From Alentia gelatinosa (taxonomy: Eukaryota > Annelida > Polychaeta > Phyllodocida > Polynoidae): DNA of 64,000 nt. Below are positions 12,001-27,000 of the stretch, piece by piece. The notes under the pieces were generated by a model. It ran no database searches and was not told the origin of the DNA. It saw nothing but the letters and a program-made list of their open reading frames with translations. Both the position numbers and the translations under genes were made by a program. The stretch is taken from NCBI GenBank assembly GCA_950022655.1, contig OX465579.1:75217193-75281192 (forward strand). The letters run 5' to 3'. The first letter of the stretch is position 1, and each line of letters opens with the position of its first letter.

Positions 12001-15000
12001 ACTCATGAGAAGGGGCCATTAACATAGATCGATTCAGTATTGTCCAAACCCTTTAAGCTATTAGTAACAGCAATAGGATTCCTCCTTATAAAAGATTCTG
12101 AATGAAAATGAAGCTTACCTGTAGTGCTCAGTAGTGTGGTTGTTTCCACATCTGCTAAAAGAAAAAATAAGACATGAAGTTAGATTGAATTATATATGGT
12201 GGTGAAAATCCCATCAATTTCCCTTCTGGCCTGACAGTTGAACCAAGAGTATTGTACACTCTGACTATCACAGCTTGTGACAAAATTGGATAAAGACCCT
12301 CCCCAATATGTCCAAATCAGGTAGACTGGTTTAAATTTAATCACTACTGAGAATTATTTGTTATCTACAGAGGTTCATTGACTATAGACCCTGCACTAGA
12401 GATCAAATGTGTGCTTGTGTAAATGATTAAAAGTACTTACAGGAAAGGCTCTCTTCTGATGTTGTAGGTGCTACAGACACTACAAAGGAAAGATCAAAGG
12501 ACATTTTAGGAAACTGGACTTGGATAGAACTGTGCAACTAGGATATGAAATTGCTAATATCATAAAACTGAGATTGTGTTTCCTCATTTTGTCACTGATT
12601 TTGAGGGGTGAGCCACATAGATAAAAAGTAGAAATTAGGATGCTCTTGAAATAAATTGACACATTTGTTGAAAACATCCATTTGTAACTCACCACTGGAA
12701 GTGTCTACTGATGTTGTTTCCACAGAGGCTAGAAATTAAATATAGAGAACATCTTAAAAATAGGCCTTTGCCTCAATGAACTATCATAATGTGCATTGTA
12801 TTTCTATTCTTATTTTTGGTGAGATAAAAAATCTTTGCACTGTGATGGAGATGGTCAACATATTTAAAAGTACCTTTCTGCTTCCGCTCCATAAAGAGTT
12901 CTATTCTTAAGATAATTATCAAATTTTTCAATTCTATTAACTCATTCTACACAAATGCATCCTCTATCACAATGTTGAAAAAGGTTGCAAATTATCCATC
13001 TTAATTGTTTATAATGGTTACTTAGAAAGGTCTATTGGTACTCACTCGAAGGAATTTCTGTTGAGGTTAGAGTTACCGATTCTGAAAGGTGATTTGAGAC
13101 TCATGAGAAAGGGCCATCAACATAGATCGATTCAGTATTGTCCAAACCCTTTAAGCTACTAGTAACAGCAATAGGATTCCTCCTTATAAAAGATTCTGAA
13201 TGAAAATGAAGCTTACCTGTAGTGCTCAGTAGTGGGGTTGTTTCTACAGCTGCTAAAAGAAAAAAAAAGACATGAAGTTAGATTGAACTATATATGGCGG
13301 TGAAAATCTCATCAATTTTCCTTTTGGCCCGACAGTTAAACCAAGAGTATTGTACATTCTGACTATCACAGCTTGTTATAAAATTGGATAAAGACCCTCC
13401 CCAATATGTCCAAATCAGGTAGACTGGTTTAAATTTAATCACTACTGAGAATTATGTGTTATCTACAGAGGTTCATTGATTATAGTCCCTGCACTAGAGA
13501 TCAAATGTGTGCTTGTGTAATTGATTAAAAGTACTTACAGGAAAAGCTCTCTTCTGATGTTGTAGGTGCTCCAGAGACTACAAAGGAAAGATCAAAGCAC
13601 ATTTCAGGAAACTAGACTTGAATAGAACTGTGCAACTAGGATATGAAATTGCTAATATCATAAAACTGAGATTGTGTTTCCTCATTTTGTCACTGATTTT
13701 GAGGGGTGAGCCACATAGATAAAAAGTAGAAATTAGGATGCTCTTGAAATAAATTGACACATTTGTTGAAAACATCCATTTGTAACTCACCACTGGAAGT
13801 GTCTACTGATGTTGTTTCCACAGAGGCTAGAAATTAAATAGAGAGAACATCTTAAAAATAGGCCTTTGCCTCAATAAACTATCATAATGGGCATTGTATT
13901 TCTATTCTTATTTTTGGTGAGATAAAAAATCTTTGCACTGTGATGGAGATGCTCAACATATTTAAAAGTACCTTTCTGCTTCCGCACCATAAAGAGTTCT
14001 ATTCTTAAGATAATTATCAAATTTTTCAATTCTATTAACTCATTCTACACAAATGCATCCTCTATCACAATGTTGAAAAAGGTTGCAAATTATCCATCTT
14101 AATTGTTTATAATGGTTACTTAGAAAGGTCTATTGGTACTCACTCGAAGGAATTTCTGTTGAGGTTGGAGTAACCGATTCTGAAAGGTGATTTGAGACTC
14201 ATGAGAAAGGGCCACCAACATAGATTGATTCAGTATTGTCCAAACCTTTTAAGCTACTAGTAACAGCAATAGGATTCCTCCTTATAAAAGATTCTGAATG
14301 AAAATGAAGCTTACCTGTAGTGCTCAGTAGTGTGGTTGTTTCCACAGCTGCTAAAAGAAAAAATAAGACATGAAGTAAGATTGAACTATATATGGCGGTG
14401 AAAATCTCATCAAGTTCCCTTTTGGCCTGACAGTTGAACGAAGAGTATTGTACACTCTGACTATCACAGCTTGTGATAAAATTGGATTAAGACCCTCCCC
14501 AATATGTCCAAATCAGGTGCACTGGTTTAAATTTAATCACTACTAAGAATTATCTGTTATCTACAGAGGTTCATTGACTTTATTATCCATCGTATACAAA
14601 GCCCCCATTGAAAATGTATAGGGACTCAGTAAACCACGACCCATTGTATAAAACCTGTCAGATACAATAACTGTGGTATACGGATTCAAACCTGTGGTAT
14701 ACGGCCTTAAAACCATGGTATACGGGAAAAATAGTCCCTTTTGCTTTAGAGCAAAGAAATAGTCCCCACTGTTATACCATTTAATGTGGCAATTACTGGG
14801 TTTAATTTATTCGAAAAGATGGATAATAAATACAATAAACGATGATTTTGTGGACAGGCGGCTCTGTAAACCACTCGAGGTTGACCTAGTAATACACTCG
14901 CTAGCGCTCGTGTATTACTAAGCGTCAACCTCTCGTGGTTTACGGCCGCCTGTCCACAAAACCATTGATTATTGTCTATATAGACCCTGCACTAGAGATC

Positions 15001-18000
15001 AAATGTGTGCTTGTGTAATTGATTAAAAGTACTTACAGGAAGAGCTCTGTTCTGATGGTGTAGGTGCTCCAGAGACTACAAAGGAAAGATCAAAGCACAT
15101 TTCAGGAAACTGGACTTGGATAGAACTGTGCAACTAGGATATGAAATTGCTAATATCATAAAACTGAGATTGTGTTTCCTCATTTTGTCACTGATTTTGA
15201 GGGGTGAGCCACATAGATAAAAAGTAGAAATTAGGATGCTCTTGAAATAAATTGACACATTTGTTGAAAACATCCATTTGTAACTCACCACTGGAAGTGT
15301 CTACTGATGTTGTTTCCACAGAGGCTAGAAATTAAATAGAGAGAACATGTAAATATAGGCCTTTGCCTCAATGAACTATCATAATGTGCATTGTATTTCT
15401 ATTCTTATTTTTGTTGAGATAAAAAATCTTTGCATTGTAATGGAGATGGTCAACATATTTAAAAGTACCTTTCTGCTTCCGCTCCATAGAGAGTACTATT
15501 CTTAAGATAATTATCAAATTTTTCAATTCTATCAACACATACTACACAAATGCATCCTCTATCACAATGTTGAAAAAAAGGTTACAAATTATCCATCTTA
15601 ATTGTTTATAATGGTTACTTAGAAAGGTCTATTGGTACTCACTCGAAGGAATTTCTGTTGAGGTTGGAGTCACCGATTCTGAAAGGTGATTTGAGACTCA
15701 TGAGAAAGGGCCATCAACATAGATCGATCAGTATTGTCCAAACCTTTTAAGCTACTAGTAACAGCAATAGGATTCATCCTTATAAAAGATTCTGAATGAA
15801 AATGAAGCTTACCTGTAGTGCTCAGTAGTGGGGTTGTTTCCACAGCTGCTAAAAGAAAAAATAAGACATGAAGTTAGATTGAACTATATATGGCGGTGAA
15901 AATCGCATCAATTTCCCTTTTGGCCTGACAGTTAAACCAAGAGTATTGTACACTCTGACTATCACAGCTTGTTATAAAATTGGATAAAGACCCTCCCCAA
16001 TATGTCCAAATCAGGTAGACTGGTTTAAATTTAATCACTACTAAGAATTATGTGTTATCTACAGAGGTTCATTGACTATAGTCCCTGCACTAGAGATCAA
16101 ATGTGTGCTTGTGTAATTGATTAAAAGTACTTACAGGAAAAGCTCTCTTCTGATGTTGTAGGTGCTACAGACACTACAAAGGAAAGATCAAAGGACATTT
16201 CAGGAAACTGGACTTGGATAGAACTGTGCAACTAGGATATGAAATTGCTAATATCATAAAACTGAGTTTTTGTTTCCTCATTTTGTCACTGATTTTGAGG
16301 GGTGAGCCACATAGATAAAAAGTAGAAATTCGGATGCTCTTGAAATAAATTGACACATTTGTTGAAAACATCCATTTGTAACTTACCACTGGAAGTGTCT
16401 ACTGATGTTGTTTCCACAGAGGCTAGAAATTAAATAGAGAGAACATCTTAAAAATAGGCCTTTGCCTCAATGAACTATCATAATGTGCATTGATTTCTAT
16501 TCTTATTTTTGTTGAGATAAAAAATCTTTGCACTGTGATGGAGATGGTCAACATATTTAAAAGTACCCTTCTGCTTCCGCTCCATAGAGAGTACTTTTCT
16601 TAAGATAATTATCAAATTTTTCAATTCTATTAACTCATTCTACACAAATGCATCCTCTATCACAATGTTGAAAAAGGCTGCAAATTATCCATCTTAATTG
16701 TTTATAATGGTTACTTAGAAAGGTCTATTGGTACTCACCCGAAGGAATTTCTGTTGAGGTTGGAGTTACCGATTCTGAAAGGTGATTTGAGACTCATGAG
16801 AAGGGGCCATTAACATAGATCGATTCAGTATTGTCCAAACCCTTTAAGCTATTAGTAACAGCAATAGGATTCCTCCTTATAAAAGATTCTGAATGAAAAT
16901 GAAGCTTACCTGTAGTGCTCAGTAGTGTGGTTGTTTCCACATCTGCTAAAAGAAAAAATAAGACATGAAGTTAGATTGAACTATATATGGTGGTGAAAAT
17001 CCCATCAATTTCCCTTCTGGCCTGACAGTTGAACCAAGAGTATTGTACACTCTGACTATCACAGCTTGTGACAAAATTGGATAAAGACCCTCCCCAATAT
17101 GTCCAAATCAGGTAGACTGGTTTAAATTTAATCACTACTGAGAATTATTTGTTATCTACAGAGGTTCATTGACTATAGACCCTGCACTAGAGATCAAATG
17201 TGTGCTTGTGTAAATGATTAAAAGTACTTACAGGAAAGGCTCTCTTCTGATGTTGTAGGTGCTACAGACACTACAAAGGAAAGATCAAAGGACATTTTAG
17301 GAAACTGGACTTGGATAGAAATGTGCAACTAGGATATGAAACTGCTAATATCATAAAACTGAGATTGTGCTTCCTCATTTTGTCACTGATTTTGAGGGGT
17401 GAGCCACATAGATAAAAAGTAAAAATTAGGATGCTCTTGAAATAAATTGACACATTTGTTGAAAACATCCATTTGTAACTCACCACTGGAAGTGTCTACT
17501 GATGTTGTTTCAACAGAGGCTAGAAATTAAAAAGAGAGAACATCTTAGAAATAGGCCTTTGCCTCAATGAACTATCATAATGGGCATTGTATTTCTATTC
17601 TTATTTTTGTTGAGATAATAAATCTTTGCATTGTAATGGAGATGGTCAACATATTTAAAAGTACCTTTCTGCTTCCGCTCCATAGAGAGTACTATTCTTA
17701 AGATAATTATCAAATGTTTCAATTCTATCAAATCGTACTACACAAATGCATCCTCTATCACAATGTTGAAAAAGGCTGCAAATTATCCATCTTAATTGTT
17801 TATAATGGTTACTTAGAAAGGTCTATTGGTACTCACTCGAAGGAATTTCTGTTGAGGTTGGAGTTACCGATTCTGAAAGGTGATTTGAGACTCATGAGAA
17901 AGGGCCATCAACATAGATTGATTCAGTATTGTCCAAACCCATTAAGCTACTAGTAACAGCAATAGGATTCCTCCTTATAAAAGATTCTGAATGAGAATGA

Positions 18001-21000
18001 AGCTTACCTGTAGTGCTCAGTAGTGTGGTTGTTTCCACAGCTGCTAAAAGAAAAAATAAGACATGAAGTTAGATTGAACTATATATGGCGGTGAAAATCC
18101 CATCAATTTCCCTTTTGGCCTGACAGTTGAACCAAGAGTATTGTACACTCTGACTATCACAGCTTGTGATAAAATTGGATAAAGACCCTCCCCAATATGT
18201 CCAAATCAGGTAGACTGGTTTAAATTTAATCACTACTAAGAATTATCTGTTATCTACAGTGGTTCATTGACTATAGACCCTGCACTAGAAATCAAATGTG
18301 TGCTTGTGTAATTGATTGAAGGTACTTACAGGAAGAGCTCGCTTCTGATGTTGTAGGTGCTACAGACGCTACAAAGGAAAGATCAAAGCACATTTCAGGA
18401 AACTGGACTTGGATAGAAATGTGCAACTAGGATATGAAATTGCTAATATCATAAAACTGAGATTGTGTTTCCTCATTTTGTCACTGATTTTGAGGGGTGA
18501 GCCACATAGATAAAAAGTAGAAAATAGGATGCTCTTGAAATAAATTGACACATTTGTTGAAAACATCCATTTGTAACTCACCACTGGAAGTGTCTACTAA
18601 TGTTGTTTCCACAGAGGCTAGAAATTAAAAAGAGAGAACATCATAGAAATAGGCCTTTGCCTCAATGAACTATCATAATGTGCATTGTATTTCTATTCTT
18701 ATTTTTGTTGAGATAAAAAATCTTTGCATTGTAATGGAAATGCTCAACATATTTAAAAGTACCTTTATGCTTCCGCGCCATAGAGAGTACTATTCTTAAG
18801 ATAATTATCAAATTTTTCAATTCTGTCAAATCGTACTACACAAATGCATCCTGTATCACAATGTTGAAAAAGGCTGCAAATTATCCATCTTAATTGTTTA
18901 TAATGGTTACTTAGAAAGGTCTATTGGTACTCACCCGAAGGAATTTCTGTTGAGGTTGGAGTTACCGATTCTGAAAGGTGATTTGAGACTCATGAGAAGG
19001 GGCCATTAACATAGATCGATTCAGTATTGTCCAAACCCTTTAAGCTATTAGTAACAGCAATAGGATTCCTCCTTATAAAAGATTCTGAATGAAAATGAAG
19101 CTTACCTGTAGTGCTCAGTAGTGTGGTTGTTTCCACATCTGCTAAAAGAAAAAATAAGACATGAAGTTAGATTGAACTATATATGGCGGTGAAAATCCCA
19201 TCAATTTCCCTTTTGGCCTGACAGTTAAACCAAGAGTATTGTACACTCTGACTATCACAGCTTGTTATAAAATTGGATAAAGACCCTCCCCAATATGTCC
19301 AAATCAGGTAGACTGGTTTAAATTTAATCACTACTAAGAATAATGTGTTATCTACAGAGGTTCATTGACTATAGTCCCTGCACTAGAGATCAAATGTGTG
19401 CTTGTGTAATTGATTAAAAGTACTTACAGGAAAAGCTCTCTTCTGATGTTGTAGGTGCTACAGACACTACAAAGGAAAGATCAAAGCACATTTCACGAAA
19501 CTGGACTTGGATAGAACTGTGCAACTAGGATATGAAATTGCTAATATCATAAAACTGAGTTTGTGTTTCCTCATTTTGTCACTGATTTTGAGGGGTGAGC
19601 CACATAGATAAAAAGTAGAAATTAGGATGCTCTTGAAATAAATTGACACATTTGTTGAAAACATCCATTTGTAACTCACCACTGGAAGTGTCTCCTGATG
19701 TTGTTTCCACAGAGGCTAGAAATTAGATAGAGAGAACATCTTAAAAATAGGCCTTTGCCTCAATGAACTATCATATTGTGCATTGTATTTCTATTCTTAT
19801 TTTTGTTGAGATAAAAAATCTTTGCATTGTAATGGAGATGGTCAACATATTTAAAAGTACCTTTCTGCTTCTGCTCCGTAGAGAGTACTATTCTTAAGAT
19901 AATTATCAAATATTTCAATTCTATTAACTCATTCTACACAAATGCATCCTCTATCACAATGTTGAAAAAGGCTGCAAATTATCCATCTTAATTGTTTATA
20001 ATGGTTACTTAGAAAGGTCTATTGGTACTCACCCGAAAGAATTTCTGTTGAGGTTGGAGTTACCGATTCTGAAAGGTGATTTGAGACTCATGAGAAAGGG
20101 CCATTAACATAGATCGATTCAGTATTGTCCAAACCCTTTAAGCTATTAGTAACAGCAATAGGATTCCTCCTTATAAAAGATTCTGAATGAAAATGAAGCT
20201 TACCTGTAGTGCCCGGTATTGTGGTTGTTTCTAAAGATGCTAAAAGAAAAAATAAGACATGAAGTTAGATTGAACTATATATGGCAGTGAAAATCCCACC
20301 AATTTACCTTTTGGCCTGACAGTTGAACGAAGAGTATTGTACACTCTGACTATCACAGCTTGCGATAAAATTGGAGAAAGACCCTCCCCAATATGTCCAA
20401 ATCAGGTAGACTGGTTTAAATTTAATCACTACTAAGAATTATCTGTTATCTACAGGTTTCATTGACTATAGACCCTGCAAAAGAGATCAAATGCGTGCTT
20501 GTGTAATTGATTAAAAGTACTTACAGGAAAGGCTCTCTTCTGATGTTGTAGGTGCTACAGACACTACAAAGGAAAGATCAAAGCACATTTCACGAAACTG
20601 GACTTGGATAGAAATGTGCAACTAGGATATGAAATTGCTAATATCATAAAACTGAGATTGTGTTTCCTCATTTTGTCACTGATTTTGAGGGGTGAGCCAT
20701 ATAGATAGAAAGTAGAAATAAGGATGCTCTTAAAATAAATTGGCACATTTGTTGAAAACATCCATTTGTAACTCACCACTGGAAGTATCTACTGATGTTG
20801 TTTCCACAGAGGCTAGAAATTAAAAAGAAAGAACATTTTAAAAATAGCCCTTTGCCTCATTGAACTATCATAATGTGCAATGTATTTCTATTCTTATTTT
20901 TGTTGAGATAAAAAATCTTTGCATTGTAATGGAGATGGTCAACATATTTAAAAGTACCTTTCTGCTACCGCTCCATAGAGAGTACTATTCTTAAGATAAT

Positions 21001-24000
21001 TATCAAATGTTTCAATTCTATCAAATCGTACTACACAAATGCATCCTCTATCACAATGTTGAAAAAGGCTGCAAATTATCCATCTTAATTGTTTATAATG
21101 GTTACTTAGAAAGGTCTACTGGTACTCACTCGAAGGAATTTCTGTTGAGTTTGGAGTTACCGATTCTGAAAGGTGATTTGAGACTCATGAGAAAGGGCCA
21201 TCAACATAGATCGATTCAGTATTGTCCAAACCCTTTAAGCTACTAGTAACAGCAATAGGATTCCTCCTTATAAAAGATTCTGAATGAAAATGAAGCTTAC
21301 CTGTAGTGCTCAGTAGTGTGGTTGTTTCCACAGCTGCTAAAAGAAAAAATAAGACATGAAGTTAGATTGAACTATATATGGCGGTGAAAATCCCATCAAT
21401 TTCCCTTTTGGCCTGACAGTTGAACGAAGAGTATTGTACACTCTGACTATCACAGCTTGTGATAAAATTGGATAAAGACCCTCCCCAATATGTCCAAATC
21501 AGGTAGACTGGTTTAAATTTAATCACTACTAAGAATTATCTGTTATCTACAGAGGTTCATTGACTATAGACCCTGCACTTGAGATCAAATGTGTGCTTGT
21601 GTAATTGATTAAAAGTATTTACAGGAAGAGCTCTCTTCTGATGTTGTAGGTGCTCCAGACACTACAAAGGAAAGATCAAAGCACTTTTCAGGAAACAGAA
21701 CTTTGATAGAAATATGCAACTAGGATATGAAATTGCTAATATCATAAAACTGAGATTGTGTTTCCTCATTTTGTCACTGATTTTGAGGGGTGAGCCACAT
21801 ACATAAAAAGTAGAAATTAGGATGCTCTTAAAATAAATTGACACATTTGTTGAAAACATCCATTTGTAACTCACCACTGGAAGTGTCTACTGATGTTGTT
21901 TCCACAGAGGCTAGAAATTAAATAGAGAGAACATGTTAAAAATAGGCCTTTGCCTCAATGAACTATCATAATGTTCATTGAATATCTATTCTTATTTTTG
22001 TTGAGATAAAAAATCTTTGCATTGTAATGGAGATGGTCAACATATCTTATAAAACCTTTCTGCTTCCGCTCCATAGAGAGTACTATTCTTAAGATAATTA
22101 TCAAATTTTTCAATTCTATCAACACATACTACACAAATGCATCCTCTATCACAATGTTGAAAAAGGCTGCAAATTATCCATCTTAATTGTTTATAATGGT
22201 TACTTAGAAAGGTCTATTGGTACTCACTGGAAGGAATTTCTGTTGAAGTTGGAGTTACCGATTCTGAAAGGTGATTTGAGACTCATGAGAAAGGGCCATC
22301 AACATAGATTGATTCAGTATTGTCCAAACCTTTTAAGCTAATAGTAACAGCAATAGGATTCCTCCTTATAAAAGATTCTGAATGAAAATGAAGCTTACCT
22401 GTAGTGCTCAGTAGTGTGGTTGTTTCCACAGCTGCTAAAAGAAAAAATAAGACATCAAGTTAGATTGAACTATATATGGCGGTGAAAATCTCATCACGTT
22501 CCCTTTTGGCCTGACAGTTGAACGAAGAGTATTGTACACTCTGACTATCACAGCTTGTGATAAAATTGGATAAAGACACTCCCCAATATGTCCAAATCAG
22601 GTAGACTGGTTTAAATTTAATCACTACTAAGAATTATCTGTTATCTACAGAGGTTCATTGACTTTATTATCCATCGTATACAAAGCCCCCATTGAAAATG
22701 TATAGGGACTCAGTAAACCACGACCCATTGTATAAAACCTGTCAGATACCATAACTGTGGTATACGGATTCAAACCTGTGGTATACGGCCTTAAAACCAT
22801 GGTATATGGGAAAAATAGTCCCTTTTGCTTTAGAGCAAAGAAATAGTCCCCACTGTTATACCATTTAATGTGGCAATTACTGGGTTTAATTTATTCGAAA
22901 AGATGGATAATAAATACAATAAACGATGATTTTGTGGACAGGCTGCTCTGTAAACCACTCAAGGTTGACCTCGTAATACACTCGCTAGCGCTCGTGTATT
23001 ACTAAGCGTCAACCTCTCGTGGTTTACGGCCGCCTGTCCACAAAACCATCGATTATTGTCTATATAGACCCTGCACTAGAGATCAAATGTGTGCTTGTGT
23101 AATTGATTAAAAGTACTTACAGGAAAAGCTCTCTTCTGATGTTGTAGGTGCTCCAGAGACTACAAAGGAAAGATCAAAGCACTTTTCAGGAAACTGGACT
23201 TTGATAGAAATATGCAACTAGGATATGAAATTGCTAATATCATAAAACTGAGATTGTGTTTCCTCATTTTGTCACTGATTTTGAGGGGTGAGCCACATAC
23301 ATAAAAAGTAGAAATTAGGATGCTCTTGAAATAAATTGACACATTTGTTGAAAACATCCATTTGTAACTCACCACTGGAAGTGTCTACTGATGTTGTTTC
23401 CACAGAGGCTAGAAATTAAAAAGAGAGAACATCTTAGAAATAGGCCTTTGCCTCAATGAACTATCATAATGTGCATTGTATTTCTATTCTTATTTTTGTT
23501 GAGATAAAAAATCTTTGCATTGTAATGGAGATGGTCAACATATTTAAAAGTACCTTTCTGCTTCCGCTCCATAAAGAGTACTATTCTTAAGATAATTATC
23601 AAATTTTTCAATTCTAATAACTCATTCTACACAAATGCATCCTCTATCACAATGTTGAAAAAGGTTGCAAATTATCCATCTTAATTGTTTATAATGGTTA
23701 CTTAGAAAGGTCTATTGGTACTCACTCGAAGGAATTTCTGTTGAGTTTGGAGTTACCGATTCTGAAAGGTGATTTGAGACTCATGAGAAAGGGCCATCAA
23801 CATAGATCGATTCAGTATTGTCCAAACCCTTTAAGCTACTAGTAACAGCAATAGGATTCCTCCTTATAAAAGATTCTGAATGAAAATGAAGCTTACCTGT
23901 AGTGCTCAGTAGTGTGGTTGTTTCCACAGCTGCTAAAAGAAAAAATAAGACATTAAAGTTAGATTGAACTATATATGGCGGTGAAAATCCCATCAATTTC

Positions 24001-27000
24001 CCTTTTGGCCTGACAGTTAAACCAAGAGTATTGTACACTCTGACTATCACAGCTTGTGATAAAATTGGATAAAGACCCTCCCCAATATGTCCAAATCAGG
24101 TAGACTGGTTTAAATTTAATCACTACTAAGAATTATCTGTTATCTACAGAGGTTCATTGACTAAAGTCCCTGCACTAGAGATCAAATGTGTGCTTGTGTA
24201 ATTGATTAAAAGTACTTACAGGAAAAGCTCTCTTCTGATGTTGTAGGTGCTACAGACATTACAAAGGAAAGATCGAAGCACATTTCAGGAAACTGGACTT
24301 TGATAGAAATATGCAACTAGGATATGAAATTGCTAATATCATAAAACTGAGAATGTGTTTCCTAATTTTGTCACTGATTTTGAGGGGTGAGCCACATACA
24401 TAAAAAGTGAAATAAGGATGCTCTTAAAATAAATTGACACATTTGTTGAAAACATCCATTTGTAACTCACCACTGGAAGTGTCTACTGATGTTGTTTCCA
24501 CAGAGGCTAGAAATTAAAAAGAGAGAACATCTTAAAAATAGGCCTTTGCCTCAATAAACTATCATAATGTTCATTGTATTTCTTTTCTTATTTTTGTTGA
24601 GATAAAAAATCTTTGCATTGTAATGGAGATGGTCAACATATCTAAAAGTACCTTTCTGCTTCCGCTCCATAGAGAGTACTTTTCTTAAGATAATTATCAA
24701 ATTTTTCAATTCTATCAACACATACTACACAAATGCATCCTCTATCACAATGTTGAAAAAGGCTGCAAATTATCCATCTTAATTGTTTATAATGGTTACT
24801 TAGAAAGGTCTATTGGTACTCACTCGAAGGAATTTCTGTTGAAGTTGGAGTTACCGATTCTGAAAGGTGATTTGAGACTCATGAGAAAGGGCCATCAACA
24901 TAGATTGATTCAGTATTGTCCAAACCTTTTAAGCTACTAGTAACAGCAATAGGATTCCTCCTTATAAAAGATTCTGAATGAAAATGAAGCTTACCTGTAG
25001 TGCTCAGTAGTGTGGTTGTTTCCACAGCTGCTAAAAGAAAAAATAAGACATGAAATTAGATTGAACTATATATGGTGGTGAAAATCTCATCGAGTTCCCT
25101 TTTGGCCTGACAGTTGAACGAAGAGTATTGTACACTCTGACTATCACAGCTTGTGATAAAATTGGATTAAGACCCTCCCCAATATGTCCAAATCAGGTAG
25201 ACTGGTTTAAATTTAATTACTACTAAGAATTATCTGTTATCTACAGAGGTTCATTGACTTTTTTATCCATCGTATACAAAGCCCCCATTGAAAATGTATA
25301 GGGACTCAGTAAACCACGACCCATTGTATAAAACCTGTCAGATACAATAACTGTGGTATACGGATTCAAACCTGTGGTATACGGCCTTAAAACCATGGTA
25401 TACGGGAAAAATAGTCCCTTTTGCTTTAGAGCAAAGAAATAGTCTCCACTGTTATACCATTTAATGTGGCAATTACTGGGTTTAATTTATTCGAAAAGAT
25501 GGATAATAAATACAATAAAAGATGATTTTGTGGACAGGCGGCTCTGTAAACCACTCAAGGTTGACCTCGTAATACACTCGCTAGCGCTTGTGTATTACTA
25601 AGCGTCAACCTCTCGTGGTTTACGGCCGCCTGTCCACAAAACCATCGATTATTGTCTATATAGACCCTGCACTAGAGATCAAATGTGTGCTTGTGTAATT
25701 GATTAAAAGTACTTACAGTAAGAGCTCTCTTCTGATGTTGTAGGTGCTCCAGAGACTACAAAGGAAAGATCAAAGCACATTTCAGGAAACTGGACTTGGA
25801 TAGAACTGTGCAACTAGGATATGAAATTGCTAATATCATAAAACTGAGATTGTGTTTCCTCATTTTGTCACTGATTTTGAGGGGTGAGCCACATAGATAA
25901 AAAGTAGAAACTAGGATGCTCTTGAAATAAATTGACACATTTGTTGAAAACATCCATTTGTAACTCACCACTGGAAGTGTCTACTGATGTTGTTTCCACA
26001 GAGGCTAGAAATTAAATAGAGAGAACATGTTAAAAATAGGCCTTTGCCTCAATGAACTATCATAATGTGCATTGTATTTCTATTCTTATTTTTGTTGAGA
26101 TAAAAAATCTTTGCATTGTAATGGAGATGGTCAACATATTTAAAAGTACCTTTCTGCTTCCGCTCCATAAAGAGTACTATTCTTAAGATAATTATCAAAT
26201 TTTTCAATTCTATCAAATTGTACTACACAAATGCATCCTCTATCACAATGTTGAAAAAGGTTACAAATTATCCATCTTAATTGTTTATAATGGTTACTTA
26301 GAAAGGTCTATTGGTACTCACTCGAAGGAATTTCTGTTGAGTTTGGAGTTACCGATTCTGAAAGGTGATTTGAGACTCATGAGAAAGGGCCATCAACATA
26401 GATCGATTCAGTATTGTCCAAACCCTTTAAGCTACTAGTAACAGCAATAGGATTCCTCCTTATAAAAGATTCTGAATGAAAATGAAGCTTACCTGTAGTG
26501 CTCAGTAGTGGGGTTGTTTCTACAGCTGCTAAAAGAAAAAAAAAGACATGAGGTTAGATTGAACTATATATGGCGGTGAAAATCTCATCAATTTTCCTTT
26601 TGGCCCGACAGTTAAACCAAGAGTATTTTACATTCTGACTATCACAGCTTGTTATAAAATTGGATAAAGACCCTCCCCAATATGTCCAAATCAGGTAGAC
26701 TCGTTTAAATTTAATCACTACTAAGAATTATGTGTTATCTACAGAGGTTCATTGATTATAGTCCCTGCACTAGAGATCAAATGTGTGCTTGTGTAAATGA
26801 TTAAAAGTACTTACAGGAAAAGCTCTCTTCTGATGTTGTAGGTGCTACAGACGCTACAAAGGAAAGATCAAAGCACATTTCAGGAAACTGGACTTGGATA
26901 GAACTGTGCAACCAGGATATGAAATTGCTAATATCATAAAACTGAGTTTGTGTTTCCTCATTTTGTCACTGATTTTGAGGGGTGAGCCACATAGATAAAA

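Larger units (their letters stand above)
7733..12523. repeat. 4,791-bp tandem duplication, left copy
   Basis: Four units (three short, one long) repeated directly to the right at an offset of 4,791. Mismatches noticed are few, for example 8274 (ttgctg against tttctg) and 12190. A copy of this pair recurs in the second 29.5-kb block at about 37260-46847. Confidence 0.75.
12524..17320. repeat. 4,791-bp tandem duplication, right copy
   Basis: Ends at about 17320, where aaatgtgc replaces aactgtgc of the left copy and single-base differences become common. Confidence 0.75.

Noticed and set aside
17714..17953. A 79-residue plus-strand frame (also at 21007, 47241 and 50534)
   Set aside because: It is antisense to E2 and its intron, depends on one substitution that creates an ATG, and is absent from most units.
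23781..24050. An 89-residue minus-strand frame with a hydrophobic NVLFFLLAA stretch leading into E1, possibly an alternative first exon with a signal peptide
   Set aside because: It exists only where a one-base intron insertion near 23953 joins the frames (also 53308-53577 and 55905-56174). The hydrophobic part is the translated polypyrimidine tract of the E1 acceptor, and it sits about 40 residues from the Met.
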